A program made the position numbers and the translations under genes. 64,000 bases of DNA from CAVRXT01 sp963725655 (GTDB lineage Bacteria; Acidobacteriota; Terriglobia; Acidiferrales; UBA7541): assembly GCA_963725655.1 (NCBI GenBank), contig CAVRYY010000003.1, forward strand, positions 124,001 through 188,000, given 5' to 3'. Position 1 is the first letter of the stretch, and every line of letters begins with the position of its first letter. This document shows positions 53,515-63,323 of this stretch, one piece after another. The notes beneath the pieces were generated by a model. It saw only the letters and a program-made list of their open reading frames with translations. It had not been told where the DNA came from and made no database searches.

Positions 53515-53695
53515 CGAAAGCCTGCGAAATCTCATCCCGAATCTTGTCGATACTGGAAGCTGCTTAACGGTTTCCCGTCTCGGCTCCATTCAAAAAGGGT
53601 CCTGCGAGTTCGAACTGACTGCCCTCAGCGGACCTTCCGATTTACGCGAGCCGGAATCGCCTACGGAGTTCCGGTCAAAGAGCGTCCGGCTCGTT

Positions 53696-53992
53696 ATGCT
53701 AAAGAGCCCCCCTGACAAGAAGTTCCAGCGGTCCAAGTGGAACATAGCGGATGCGATTCTGGATTCTTCGGCTCGCGGCGATTTGGTGCTCGATCCCTTT
53801 CTGGGGAGCGGCACCACGGTCATTGCGGCAGAGCGAACGGGTCGAATTTGCTATGGGTTGGAACTGGACCCCATCTATGTCGACACGGTCGTGCGCCGAT
53901 GGCAGAGGTTTACCGGCCTTGAAGGCAAACATGAAAGCACCGGGCAGAGCTTCGCGCAACGGGAAAAGGAGGTTGCCGATGACCAAGAATAA
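53696..53992 (+). pseudogene. C-terminal fragment of a phage-type DNA methyltransferase
   Basis: The segment IADAILDSSARGDLVLDPFL, GSGTTVIAAERTGRICYGLE and LDPIYVDTVVRRWQRFTG is the SAM-binding end (DPFxGSGTT motif) of an N4/N6 amino-methyltransferase of the type next to phage DUF5681 genes. The DPPY catalytic motif and the LHPTVKPV-type segment are missing, so it is not functional. It overlaps the DUF5681 gene start by 14 nt, an arrangement inherited from the phage. Confidence 0.65.
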
Positions 53993-54380
53993 TGACAACT
54001 CACCGTACGACGTTGGGTTTTCCAAGCCGCCCGAACAAACCCGGTTTCGCACGGGTGTTTCCGGTAACCCGAAAGGTAGGCCTAAAGGCCGGAAGAACTT
54101 AGCGACGGTGCTCGAGCGCACGCTCCAAGAGAAGGTGGTTATCAACGAAAACGGAGTGCGCCGGACGGTTACCAAGCTCGAAGCCGCAATCAAGCAATTG
54201 ATCAACAAAGCAGCTTCGGGCGACCTGAAAGCCCTGTACCTGCTGACTGGCTTGGTTCGCTCAGCTGAAGAACGAGCAGACCAGGTGCCCGTCGCGGATT
54301 CACAACTCGCAGAAGTCGATCAGAAAGTCCTCCAGGGGCTATTGAAGCGCTTGGAAAATACTGAACAGGGAGATGAATGA
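53979..54380 (+). CDS. DUF5681 phage protein (probable terminase-associated)
   Basis: 133 residues. ATG at 53979 follows AAAAGGAGG. The N-terminal signature FRTGVSGNPKGRPKGRKNLATVLERTL defines DUF5681, and the remainder is helical, with ENGVRRTVTKLEAAIKQLINKA. Proteins of this type usually lie directly before the terminase large subunit and may act as the small subunit or an adaptor. It overlaps the terminase gene by 8 nt. Confidence 0.85.
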   Translation: MTKNNDNSPYDVGFSKPPEQTRFRTGVSGNPKGRPKGRKNLATVLERTLQEKVVINENGVRRTVTKLEAAIKQLINKAASGDLKALYLLTGLVRSAEERADQVPVADSQLAEVDQKVLQGLLKRLENTEQGDE

Positions 54381-55926
54381 AATGTCGAAGATTATTACGC
54401 CCGCTGAATACCGGTCGCTGCTACGAGCTGACTTCAACACTTTCATTGAGCGCAGTCTCTACGAGTTAAATCCGACAACTGAATTTCGCCGGAACTGGCA
54501 TATCGAAGAGATCGCTGCGAAGCTTGAAGCCTGCCGTCGCGGAGAGATCAACCGGCTGATCATTAACGAGCCTCCACGGTCTCTCAAATCCCACTGTGGT
54601 TCGGTGGCTTTTCCAGCGTTCTTGCTGGGCCATGACCCCACGGCCCAAATCATCTGCGCGAGCTACGGGCAGGATCTTGCCAACAAGCATGCTCTAGACT
54701 GTCGCACGCTCATATCCAGTAAGTTTTATCAAGAGCTCTTTCCTGGCACTCGGCTTTCGACCCAACGACAAGCCGTGCAAGAGTTCGTAACGACTAAGCA
54801 AGGCTTTCGCCTGTCGACATCGGTCGGCGGGGTACTGACCGGTCGGGGCGCGGACATTATTATCATTGATGATTCGCTAAAGCCCGATGAGGCGCTCTCG
54901 GATACCCAACGGAAGTTCGTCAATGACTGGTACCAGCACACCCTTCTCAGCTGGTTAAACGATAAGAGGAGGGGATGCATCAATCTGATTATGCAGCGCC
55001 TGCACGAGGACGATCTGGTCGGCCATGTGCTCAGCGAAGAACACTGGGAAGTGCTTCGTTTTCCCGCAATTGCGGAAGAGGACGAGACGCACGTGATTGA
55101 AACGCCTTATGGAACGCGGACCTTTAGGCGTCGGGCTGGTGAAGCCCTCCATTCGGAGCGAGAGCCGCTAGAGGTATTGAGTCAAATTCGGGAATCATTG
55201 GGGGAATACCACTTTGCCGGGCAGTATCAACAGTCTCCCGCTCCCTTGGGCGGTGGATTGGTCAAAGCCGATTGGTTTAAGACATATACCGACGCCAATC
55301 TGCCGGCGAAGTTCGACATGGTCTTCCAAAGCTGGGATACCGCCAACAAGCCCACCGAACTCGCCGACTACAGTGTCTGCACGACATGGGGTGTGAAGGA
55401 AGACCATATCTATCTGCTTCACGTCACCCGCAAACGACCTGGCTATCCGGAATTAAAGCGCGCCGTGCGTGAGCAAGCCGAAGCGTTTGGTGCGAAAACG
55501 ATCTTGATCGAAGACAAGGCGTCGGGCACACAATTAATTCAGGACTTGGTCCATGAGGGTGTCCACGCGGTCAAACAATACAAGCCGACGGACGAGAAGA
55601 CTATGCGCATGCATTCGGTCACGGCCATGATTGAAAACGGATTTGTTCATTTGCCCGAGAAGGCAGCCTGGCTCGCCGTGTACTTGCATGAGCTCACCAG
55701 CTTTCCGAACGCCAAGTACGATGATCAGGCGGATTCAACCTCCCAAGCGCTGGATTGGTTCAAGCAATCCAACACAAAAGGGAGGCTCGGGCTCCACGAA
55801 TATTTCAGGCAAGAAACTGCGAGACTGCAAGCGGCAGGACGTCCAATTTCCGATTCACCTGCGATCAATCGAGGCGCAGCGCTTCGTGAGTGGGACCGGC
55901 AACTCGGACGATTTGGAAATCGTTGA
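54373..55926 (+). CDS. phage terminase large subunit
   Basis: 517 residues. The ATPase domain has a Walker A-type motif INEPPRSLKS and Walker B ADIIIIDDSLKPDE. The C-terminal nuclease domain starts at MVFQSWDTANKPTELADYSVC, with catalytic Asp in SWDTA, and carries IEDKASGTQLIQDL and KYDDQADSTSQAL with further acidic ligands. It appears intact. It packages phage DNA into capsids. No portal, capsid or tail gene follows, so this is an isolated packaging remnant or part of a gene-transfer-like or satellite element. Confidence 0.92.
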   Translation: MNEMSKIITPAEYRSLLRADFNTFIERSLYELNPTTEFRRNWHIEEIAAKLEACRRGEINRLIINEPPRSLKSHCGSVAFPAFLLGHDPTAQIICASYGQDLANKHALDCRTLISSKFYQELFPGTRLSTQRQAVQEFVTTKQGFRLSTSVGGVLTGRGADIIIIDDSLKPDEALSDTQRKFVNDWYQHTLLSWLNDKRRGCINLIMQRLHEDDLVGHVLSEEHWEVLRFPAIAEEDETHVIETPYGTRTFRRRAGEALHSEREPLEVLSQIRESLGEYHFAGQYQQSPAPLGGGLVKADWFKTYTDANLPAKFDMVFQSWDTANKPTELADYSVCTTWGVKEDHIYLLHVTRKRPGYPELKRAVREQAEAFGAKTILIEDKASGTQLIQDLVHEGVHAVKQYKPTDEKTMRMHSVTAMIENGFVHLPEKAAWLAVYLHELTSFPNAKYDDQADSTSQALDWFKQSNTKGRLGLHEYFRQETARLQAAGRPISDSPAINRGAALREWDRQLGRFGNR

Positions 55927-55943
55927 GTTTCTTATCAAAAACA

Positions 55944-56189
55944 TCAGTCGAGCTGTGCGAGGGGCCACAGCATTACCGATTCTTGTCTGAGGATGCCGCA
56001 GCCCGGATTGTAGGGTGACAGACGGTTTGCGAGCGGCGGTGACAGATAGGTCAGCCAGCCCAAACCAGCAAACGCCATCAACGCGCACAGAATTCGTGGC
56101 AGAAAGGTAGACCGGAAAATGAGGTAGCCGATCGGGAGGCAATAGCATCCGTCAAGTACCACGGAGATGTCCACGCCCCAGGATTCCAT
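55944..56189 (-). pseudogene. DUF4386 membrane protein remnant
   Basis: The frame reads CLPIGYLIFRSTFLPRILCA, then LMAFAGLGWLTYLSPPLANR and LSPYNPGCGIL. This is the C-terminal two-span part of DUF4386 proteins, with a degraded ending. The N-terminal spans are absent. It abuts the terminase gene. Confidence 0.6.
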
Positions 56190-56347
56190 CGAAGAGCCCC
56201 AAAAGTTTGACCTGCGAACATATCCCCGCGTTGATGCCCACGGATCGTCAGTTTCAGGATGACATGGTCGCGTCATTAGCCGTATTCGGGCACCCGATTT
56301 GATTGAAGCGTTTCACCGTCGCGTCGTCCTGTTGCATTTCTCTATCG

Positions 56348-56545
56348 CTAATCTTTCCGTCGCCCGGCAAACAAAAGAGCGCCGCCGCCAACGAGCGCCG
56401 CCCCTCCGAGCATCGGGGCTAACGCATTGGTCTTGGGCTGTACGGACATCGCCCGAATCATGAATCGTGCGGGTGACACCTGATATGCGAGCGAAGCGAT
56501 CCCCAAGACGATCAAAATGATCCCGGTAATTGACACCACTTTCAC
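56348..56545 (-). CDS. DUF3185 family small membrane protein
   Basis: 65 residues with two membrane spans: VSITGIILIVLGIASLAYQV and APMLGGAALVGGGALLFAG, followed by RRKD. This matches DUF3185, whose function is unknown. GGGAGTT lies upstream on the minus strand as a ribosome-binding site. Complete gene. Confidence 0.82.
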   Translation of the reverse strand: MKVVSITGIILIVLGIASLAYQVSPARFMIRAMSVQPKTNALAPMLGGAALVGGGALLFAGRRKD

Positions 56546-56680
56546 GAGAACTCCCTATTGCATCGGTAACTTCCTGGCGCGACGTTGGCCTGGCCAAGCG
56601 CTTTAGAGGCTATGGCGCGGTGGGCTATTTTGCGCCCTACCTTCTACTGAAGCATTTAAAACGTCTGCGATGTTGCATCG

Positions 56681-57370
56681 TCAATCGTGCAGCACAACAC
56701 TCAAGAGCGAGCTATTGATTTTAAGCCCGCCTACGTAACTTATAAATCCAAGTCTCTTGAATTTATTCATGAACTGACTTACCCGGGAGCGCGAGGCGCC
56801 AATCATTTCCGCCAGCATTTGTTGGGACATTTTGGGAAGCACTCTTGGAGCTTGTTGTTGCTTGCCATAGCGGACCAGCAGAAGCAGCGCCCGGGCCAAC
56901 CTTTTCTCGGTGGAGTTGAACAGCTGATCGACTAAATCCGCCTCCACGCGAATATTCCTGGAGAGTACGTGAGCAATGAAAAGGTCGGAGAACGCGTGTT
57001 CTTCGTGCAGCACGCGGCTCATCTCGTTCTTTTCAATGAGGAGTATCATGCTGGATGTAATCGCGATGGCTGTCCCCAATCGTTTAGCCTGATCCGCGAG
57101 GCATCCCTCACCGAAAAAGTCACCCGGCCCAAACATTGCGACGACTACTTCTTTGCCGACTTCATTGACGACGCAGAGTTTCACGCCACCCTGTCGGATG
57201 TATAGGACGTTCTTCGCGGCGTCGCCTTGGGTATAGACGTGTTGGCTTCTGCGGAACTCCACAGCCCTTCGGGATAAACCGGTGGAATTGAGAAAGGCCC
57301 GGACGTCAAACAGCCCAGGAACCTTCCCACCCCGCAGTTTCGAACGTCTAGGTTTCTTGACCATCGCCAT
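56681..57370 (-). CDS. Crp/Fnr family transcriptional regulator
   Basis: 229 residues from ATG 57370 (MAMVKKPRRSKLRGGKVPG). The cyclic-nucleotide-binding-fold domain covers about residues 30-140 (HVYTQGDAAKNVLYIRQGGVKLCVVNEVGKEVVVAMFGPGDFFGEGCLA region). The C-terminal helix-turn-helix is in MSQQMLAEMIGASRSRVSQFMNKFKRLGFI. The N-terminus lacks the Fnr [4Fe-4S] cysteines, and the cAMP-binding Arg of Crp is not evident, so the signal is unknown. It may regulate the nearby zwf-side operon. Confidence 0.9.
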   Translation of the reverse strand: MAMVKKPRRSKLRGGKVPGLFDVRAFLNSTGLSRRAVEFRRSQHVYTQGDAAKNVLYIRQGGVKLCVVNEVGKEVVVAMFGPGDFFGEGCLADQAKRLGTAIAITSSMILLIEKNEMSRVLHEEHAFSDLFIAHVLSRNIRVEADLVDQLFNSTEKRLARALLLLVRYGKQQQAPRVLPKMSQQMLAEMIGASRSRVSQFMNKFKRLGFISYVGGLKINSSLLSVVLHD

Positions 57371-57862
57371 TCCCAACTGCACAAGTGGTAGATATTGAGC
57401 TGTGACCCGTAAGCGAACGGCGCCATTGTAACGCGTGCGGCCCCCGGAAAGTGTCTCTAACGGAACAGTTGTCAAATTTCGGCCGGTGTAGGGGATTTCG
57501 CAACTCAGCTTTAACGATTGCTCCGGTTCTTGCAGAGGTGCGAAACGATACGACTGGGTCGTGCGATGCAGGTCTGCCACAGAGCTACATCATGCGCTCG
57601 TCTTTAGAAATCCACGGTGTTGTCAGAGACGGCTGGACATCCCGGTGAGTTCACTCCCCGCGCTCCAGTACGCCTGCTGGATAGCTCAGTGGCGCCAGCG
57701 CATGCAACGGTATGATCTCGGAATGAAAATGCTGGGCCAAAAACGCCGCCTAATGATTTACCCTCGACGAGGCGTTTGAAAAATCAAGTGGAAGAAGAAG
57801 TCTATTCATCAACGCTCCACTGTATGTCGCGCGGGCTTGTCCCGGCTCCACGCGATTTCCAG
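57371..57862. other. intergenic region, no gene recognised
   Basis: 492 nt between the start of the Crp/Fnr gene and the end of zwf. Frames here lack family features. It probably contains the Crp/Fnr gene promoter and the operon end. Confidence 0.45.
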
Positions 57863-59257
57863 TCATCGGTGTGGCGTTCGTGCAGGGTTGTGCCAACAGC
57901 CATTTGAGGCGATGAGCGCGTCGGCCTCTTCGGGGCCCCAAGTGTGGCGCTTGTAGGGGCGAGTCCGATGGTGCTTCTTAAGGACTGGATCAACGACGGC
58001 CCATGCTGATTCAACCGCGTCCTCACGAGCGAAAAGAGCCCCATCTCCGTCCATGGCGTCGCCCAAGAGCCGTTCGTAGGGTGATTCTTCTCCCGGCTGT
58101 TCTTCGACCAAGTAGAGTTCCCGTTGCTCGCCAACAAACTCCTTCCCGGCTCGCTTGACGCGAGCCGAAAGGGCGATGGCAGAAGTTGGGGAAAGCTGGA
58201 ACCGCAGATAATTGCCGGGGCCGGTCGCCGGCGCCGAGTCGGCGAAAAGCCTCTGTGGAGGCGGTTTCAGTTCGACAAGGATTTCGGTAGCGTTTTCAGC
58301 TAGGTATTTGCCGGAACGCAGGTACCAGGGCACTCCGGCCCAGCGCCAGGAGTCGATGAAGAGACGCAAGGCGCAGAAGGTTTCAACATCGGAGTTTTTT
58401 GCTACGTCTGGCTCTTTTCGGTAGCCAGCATATTGACCGCGCACCAGATCGTCCGATGTCAGAGGGCGCATGGCTTGAAAGACTTTGGCCTTCTCATTGT
58501 GCACGGCCCCAAAATCCCTATCGGCGGGCGGCTCCATTGCAAGCAGCGCAACGATCTGGAAGAGGTGGTTCTCGACCACGTCGCGCAGGCAGCCGGCAGT
58601 TTCGTAAAACGCGCCACGGCCCTTAACACCGAAATTCTCGGCTAGAGTTATTTGGACGCCGGCCACATAGTTGCGATTCCAGATAGGCTCCAGGAACGAA
58701 TTCGCGAAGCGGAAATAGAGGATATTCATGATCGCTTCCTTGCCGAGGAAGTGGTCAATGCGGAAGATCGAGTCTTCCGGGAACACTGAGCGCGCCACGC
58801 GATTGAGCTCTCGAGCCGAGGCCAAGTTGCGTCCGAAAGGTTTTTCTACAATGACGCGCGCGTGCTCAGACAATTTCGCGGCGCCAAGGCCTTCGATCAC
58901 GGTTTCAAAAAGTGAGGGCGGAATGGCAAGATAGTGAGCTGGGCGGCGAGCGTTGCCTAACGCTTTTTTTAACGCTGTGAACGTGGCTGGGTCCTTATAA
59001 TCTCCATTCACGTAGCTGAACTGCGATAGAAGTTGGCGTAAGGCACGTTTGTCATCAATCCCACCATATCGCTTTATGCTATCCGCCACGCGATTGCGAA
59101 GACGATCCAGGCTCCACTTCGGAAAAGCGACGCCGATTACCGGAGCCTTGAGAGTGCCATGCTTCGCCATCGCGTAAAGTGCCGGGAAGATCATCTTGTG
59201 GGCAAGATCGCCTGTCACACCGAAGAGCACCAACGCATCCGAACGGGAGGTAGTCAT
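57863..59257 (-). CDS. zwf: glucose-6-phosphate 1-dehydrogenase
   Basis: Oxidises glucose 6-phosphate to 6-phosphogluconolactone with NADP or NAD. 464 residues. The cofactor motif is LFGVTGDLAHKMIFPALY (usual GASGDLA) and the substrate block is RIDHFLGKEAIMNILYFRFAN, with catalytic His-type residues in FRIDHFLGKE. The ATG shares its A with the gnd stop (TGATG), so translation is coupled. The last 20 residues extend past the usual end (CWHNPARTPHR). Last gene of the xfp-ATPase-gnd-zwf series. Confidence 0.96.
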   Translation of the reverse strand: MTTSRSDALVLFGVTGDLAHKMIFPALYAMAKHGTLKAPVIGVAFPKWSLDRLRNRVADSIKRYGGIDDKRALRQLLSQFSYVNGDYKDPATFTALKKALGNARRPAHYLAIPPSLFETVIEGLGAAKLSEHARVIVEKPFGRNLASARELNRVARSVFPEDSIFRIDHFLGKEAIMNILYFRFANSFLEPIWNRNYVAGVQITLAENFGVKGRGAFYETAGCLRDVVENHLFQIVALLAMEPPADRDFGAVHNEKAKVFQAMRPLTSDDLVRGQYAGYRKEPDVAKNSDVETFCALRLFIDSWRWAGVPWYLRSGKYLAENATEILVELKPPPQRLFADSAPATGPGNYLRFQLSPTSAIALSARVKRAGKEFVGEQRELYLVEEQPGEESPYERLLGDAMDGDGALFAREDAVESAWAVVDPVLKKHHRTRPYKRHTWGPEEADALIASNGCWHNPARTPHR

Positions 59258-60288
59258 CAGGCGCTCGTCTTGTTGGCGGCGGCCTTTTCCTCATGGCCGC
59301 CGAACTCGTAGCGAAGAGCCGATAACATCTTGTCGGCGAAGTCAGCCTCGCCGCGCGAACTGAAGCGTTCGTAGAGTGCGGCACTGAGGACGGGGGCTGG
59401 AACGGATTCGTCAATGGCCGCCTTGATCGTCCAGCGTCCCTCCCCCGAATCGGAAACTCGACCAGCGAACTTCCCGAGGTCCGGGCTATCGAGGAGCGCG
59501 CTGGCCGCCAGGTCCAAGAGCCACGACGATATGACGCTGCCACGTCTCCAGACCTCGGCAATGTCGGCGAGATTCAGGTCGTATGCGTAGTGCTCGGGAT
59601 CGCGCAACGGCGTGGTTTCGGCATCGACAGTGCTCTTCTGTTTGCCGGCATTGGCGTGGCGCAGGATGTTCAAGCCTTCCGCGTAGGACGCCATCATGCC
59701 GTACTCGATGCCGTTGTGAACCATCTTGACAAAGTGGCCCGCGCCGCTCGGACCGCAGTGCAAATAGCCGTGTTCAGCCGTGCCACCTAGCTTTTCTCGA
59801 CCGGGCGTGCGCGGTGCTTCGTCAATGCTTGGAGCCAGGGCAGCGAAGATGGGGTCGACTCGCCGGACGATGGTTTCATCGCCGCCAATCATCAGGCAGT
59901 AGCCTCGCTCTGAACCCCAGACCCCGCCGCTCGTCCCGGCGTCCACATAGTGGATGCCCTTCGATTTCAATTCAGCAGCGCGGCGGATGTCATCGTGGTA
60001 ATAGGAATTGCCCCCGTCGATAACAACGTCGTCACTTTCGAGAAGCGGGACGAGGGTCTTGAGCGTCTGATCGACCACTGCGGCAGGCACCATCATCCAG
60101 ACGGCGCGGGGCGATTTCAACTTCTTAGCGAAGTCTTCTAGGGATGTCGTCCCAACCGCACCTTCTTTGCCGAGCGCCTGAACGACTTCCGCATGGAGAT
60201 CATAAACCACGCACCGGTGGCCGGCCCGCATTAGACGTCTCACCATGTTTGTTCCCATCCGTCCCAGTCCGATCATTCCTAATTCCAT
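59257..60288 (-). CDS. gnd: 6-phosphogluconate dehydrogenase (decarboxylating, short YqeC/GndA type)
   Basis: Converts 6-phosphogluconate to ribulose 5-phosphate and CO2. 343 residues, the short type (about 300-340). Residues 1-30 MELGMIGLGRMGTNMVRRLM contain the dinucleotide motif GLGRMG. The substrate site is YVDAGTSGGVWGSERGYCLM and GPSGAGHFVKMVHNGIEYGMM with the catalytic Lys. Coupled to zwf by TGATG overlap. 128 nt separate it from the ATPase gene. Confidence 0.96.
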   Translation of the reverse strand: MELGMIGLGRMGTNMVRRLMRAGHRCVVYDLHAEVVQALGKEGAVGTTSLEDFAKKLKSPRAVWMMVPAAVVDQTLKTLVPLLESDDVVIDGGNSYYHDDIRRAAELKSKGIHYVDAGTSGGVWGSERGYCLMIGGDETIVRRVDPIFAALAPSIDEAPRTPGREKLGGTAEHGYLHCGPSGAGHFVKMVHNGIEYGMMASYAEGLNILRHANAGKQKSTVDAETTPLRDPEHYAYDLNLADIAEVWRRGSVISSWLLDLAASALLDSPDLGKFAGRVSDSGEGRWTIKAAIDESVPAPVLSAALYERFSSRGEADFADKMLSALRYEFGGHEEKAAANKTSA

Positions 60289-60416
60289 GTGATTCTCCTT
60301 TCGCTATAAGAGCCGTGACAACTGCATTTGCAGGCGTCAGCCGAAACCATACGCCGAGGCAAAGTCTTTTGAGCTCAACGGCTGACCCCATACCAACCGG
60401 CATCCTTCAGCTCAAT

Positions 60417-63323
60417 TCATCGGACCAGTTCTTGCAGATTCAAATCAGCAGGTGGGTCGGCCTTGGCTTGCGGTTTGGACTCGGCTTTTGTTTCCGTCTT
60501 GGGTTCAACTTTGGCCTCAGGCTTCGGATCGACTTTATCTTCAGACTTCGGCGCAGCTTTGGTTTCGGGGTTCGGCTCGGCCTTAGTTTCGTCGTTCTTA
60601 ATCTCCTGCTCCGCCTTATCCCAGTCTTGAACTGCATGACCGCCCTCGCGGCCTCGCTCCTCATAGAGTTCATAGGCGCGCTTCGTGATCTGCGGCGTTA
60701 GGTTGGACAGCGTCTTAGCTTCAGGCTTCGCCTCGGATTTGGCTTCCGGCTTTGCCTCTGCCTTGGCTTGAGAGTTCGGGCCGCCTTTGACATTGGCGGC
60801 AGACTTTCGCTCGGCCGTGGCTCCAGGCTGCGTCTTATCGGTTTTGGCAGAACCAAAAATCCGATACGCGAGCAGTTTCACACGGTCATTCACGAGGAAC
60901 CAAACTAAGGCGTAGGCCCAAACGAGCCCTGCCCAGCGCCAGCCGAGCGGTGTCATAAACAAACCATAAACCGCAATCAGTGTCGCGATGGTCTGCGTGC
61001 CGAGCACCGCGATCCATAGAATCCGCGCCGGGCGGATGGACCAGAACGGACCTCGCGTGCGCGTCAGGAAAATCGTCAGATGGCCGGCCACGGACAGCTT
61101 CAGGTACATCAGAGTTTGGACGTGCGCGTGGTCGAGGTGAAAGACGCGCTCGCCAAGATAAAATAGGCCGAACGCAGCCACGACCCCGATCACACCCAGC
61201 ACCGTGGAGATCCCCAACACCAGCCGCATATTCCAGGCCTCGGGCTTATCCTTGTAATGGACGTTGTCATACGCGATGGACAGGATGGCTCCATCGTTTA
61301 GCACGGCGATCATCACGATCATCACCGCGGTCACCGGGTAGAAGTTAAATACCATGATTGCTAGCGTCATGAAGAACAGCACGCGCAGTGTTTCGGCAAT
61401 GCGGTAGATCGCGTAGCTATTCATCCGCTGGAAGATGCGGCGGCTTTCCTTGATCGCGTCGATGATTACCGACAGGCCGGGCGCCAGCAGCACGATGGAC
61501 GCCGCCGCGCGAGCCGCGTCGGTCGCCCCGGAAACCGCTATGCCGCAGTCTGCTTTCTTCAGCGCGGGAGCGTCGTTCACGCCGTCGCCGGTCATGCCGA
61601 CGATATGCCCGCGCTGCTGCAGAACATCCACGATGTGGAACTTATGTTCGGGGAATACTTGGGCGAAACCATCCGCTTTCTCGATGGCCTCGGCTGCCTG
61701 CGCTGTCTCGTGATGCTTCGTGTCGCCCAATCCGCTAGCATCGAGAATGTTCGTGCCCAGGCCTAGTTGTCGGGCAGTTTCTCGAGCGATAGCCAATTGA
61801 TCGCCGGTAACCATCTTCACCTTCACGCCCATCTGTTGGGCGCTGGCGATCGTTGCCTTGGCCTGCTCGCGCGGAGGATCGAACATGGATAACACGCCAA
61901 CAAACTGCCACTTATTTTGCTGATCTGCCCGAGCCACTCCCAAGGAACGGAAGCCGCGTCCCGCAAACTCATTGACGGCTTTCTCGACAGCAGCCTTTAC
62001 TTCGCCGGCATTGGTCGATATCTCGAGAATCACCTGCGGCGCGCCTTTGGCCACAAAGAACTGTTTTCCGTCGGCAGCTTTCACGGTCGCTTCCGTGCGT
62101 TTATGAACAGGATCGAACGGCTGAAAATGGAGTACCTGAAAGGCCTTTAGCGCCTTATCGTCTTTCACGCCGCCGATCACTGCCAGGTCGATGGTGTCTT
62201 TATCTTCCGCGCGCGAAGCCAACGCGGCCCAGAGAATCACCTGATCGGCAGGGATTTTGTTCAGGCAGAAGGGATCGCCCAACGTCAACTTGTTCTGGGT
62301 CAGAGTGCCGGTCTTGTCCGAGCACAGCACATCCACACCAGCGAGTTCCTCGATTGCCGACAGTTTTGTCACAATCGCTTGTTTCTTTGCCAGCAAACGC
62401 GCGCCGACTGCCATCGTCACTGACAGAACCGTGGGCATCGCCACCGGGATCGCGGCGACTAGAAGCACCAACGCAAACTCCAACGTACTGAGGATTGGAT
62501 CGTGACGGAAGAGCGCCACGGTGACAATCACGGCCACCAGGGCCACCGCGAGAACGATCAGATAATCGCCAATTTTGAGCACGGCGCGTTGGAAATGGCT
62601 GACGGTAGTCGCCTCCTGCACGAGTTGTGCCGTCTTGCCAAAGTAGGTGTGAGTGCCGGTGGCGTATACCATCGCGTCGGTTTCGCCCCGCTTGATAATC
62701 GAACCCGAAAACACAGCCTCGCCAGACTTGCGCGTCGCGGGCAAAGATTCGCCGGTTAACGCTGACTGATCTACTTGCACCGGATCGCCCGCCAACAAAC
62801 GCGCATCCGCCGGCACGATGTCCCCTAGCCGCAGACGGATGACGTCGCCAGGCACAAGTTCCCGCGCGAGAGGGTTGACCCACTTCCCGTCCCGTTTCAC
62901 GGTGGTTTTGGTCGCGAGCTTGGCCTTCAGCGCGGCAATTTCGTTGCCCGCCTGATGTTCCTCCCAAAATGCCACCACTGCGTTGGAGAAGAGCAGAAAG
63001 AGAATGATGAAGAAATCCAGCCAGTGCCGGACTACGCCCGACAGAATCACCGCCCCTTCGATCATCCACGGAATGGGACCCCAGAAATAGGTTAGGAATT
63101 TCAGGAACGGATTTGTTTTCTTTTCCGCGATCTCATTCGGACCATATTGGGTCAACCGTTTTTGAGCTTCGGCCTCGCTGAGGCCGTCCGGCGACGACCC
63201 CAATTTTTTCTCCACTTCCGCCATGGGAAGGGTTTTCAGATCGTTTTTCGGATCCGGCTTCGGTCCCGCCTTCGACTTGGTAGGCTGATCCACGTCGGAC
63301 TGGATGGGCGCTTGTGCACTCAT
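60417..63323 (-). CDS. plasma-membrane proton-efflux P-type ATPase (P3A-like)
   Basis: 968 residues from ATG 63323, which overlaps the xfp stop in an ATGA; a GTG five codons upstream also exists. Features: cation-ATPase N-domain (GLSEAEAQKRLTQYGPNEI), actuator loop ALTGESLPATRKSGE, phosphorylation site CSDKTGTLTQNK, hinge MTGDGVNDAPALKKADCGIAV and about ten spans. This is the H+-ATPase type known from plants, fungi and some archaea and bacteria. The last 120 residues are a low-complexity Lys/Pro/Glu/Ala tail of repeated PEAK/PKPEAK units, beyond the membrane core. It pumps protons out at the cost of ATP, possibly balancing acid made by the phosphoketolase route. Confidence 0.93.
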   Translation of the reverse strand: MSAQAPIQSDVDQPTKSKAGPKPDPKNDLKTLPMAEVEKKLGSSPDGLSEAEAQKRLTQYGPNEIAEKKTNPFLKFLTYFWGPIPWMIEGAVILSGVVRHWLDFFIILFLLFSNAVVAFWEEHQAGNEIAALKAKLATKTTVKRDGKWVNPLARELVPGDVIRLRLGDIVPADARLLAGDPVQVDQSALTGESLPATRKSGEAVFSGSIIKRGETDAMVYATGTHTYFGKTAQLVQEATTVSHFQRAVLKIGDYLIVLAVALVAVIVTVALFRHDPILSTLEFALVLLVAAIPVAMPTVLSVTMAVGARLLAKKQAIVTKLSAIEELAGVDVLCSDKTGTLTQNKLTLGDPFCLNKIPADQVILWAALASRAEDKDTIDLAVIGGVKDDKALKAFQVLHFQPFDPVHKRTEATVKAADGKQFFVAKGAPQVILEISTNAGEVKAAVEKAVNEFAGRGFRSLGVARADQQNKWQFVGVLSMFDPPREQAKATIASAQQMGVKVKMVTGDQLAIARETARQLGLGTNILDASGLGDTKHHETAQAAEAIEKADGFAQVFPEHKFHIVDVLQQRGHIVGMTGDGVNDAPALKKADCGIAVSGATDAARAAASIVLLAPGLSVIIDAIKESRRIFQRMNSYAIYRIAETLRVLFFMTLAIMVFNFYPVTAVMIVMIAVLNDGAILSIAYDNVHYKDKPEAWNMRLVLGISTVLGVIGVVAAFGLFYLGERVFHLDHAHVQTLMYLKLSVAGHLTIFLTRTRGPFWSIRPARILWIAVLGTQTIATLIAVYGLFMTPLGWRWAGLVWAYALVWFLVNDRVKLLAYRIFGSAKTDKTQPGATAERKSAANVKGGPNSQAKAEAKPEAKSEAKPEAKTLSNLTPQITKRAYELYEERGREGGHAVQDWDKAEQEIKNDETKAEPNPETKAAPKSEDKVDPKPEAKVEPKTETKAESKPQAKADPPADLNLQELVR

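Noticed and set aside
50606..56189. tRNA-Ser as the attachment site of an integrated element ending near 56 kb
   Set aside because: No integrase gene and no repeat of the tRNA 3' end (GGGTTCGAATCCCACCCCCT) was found downstream, so boundaries cannot be supported.
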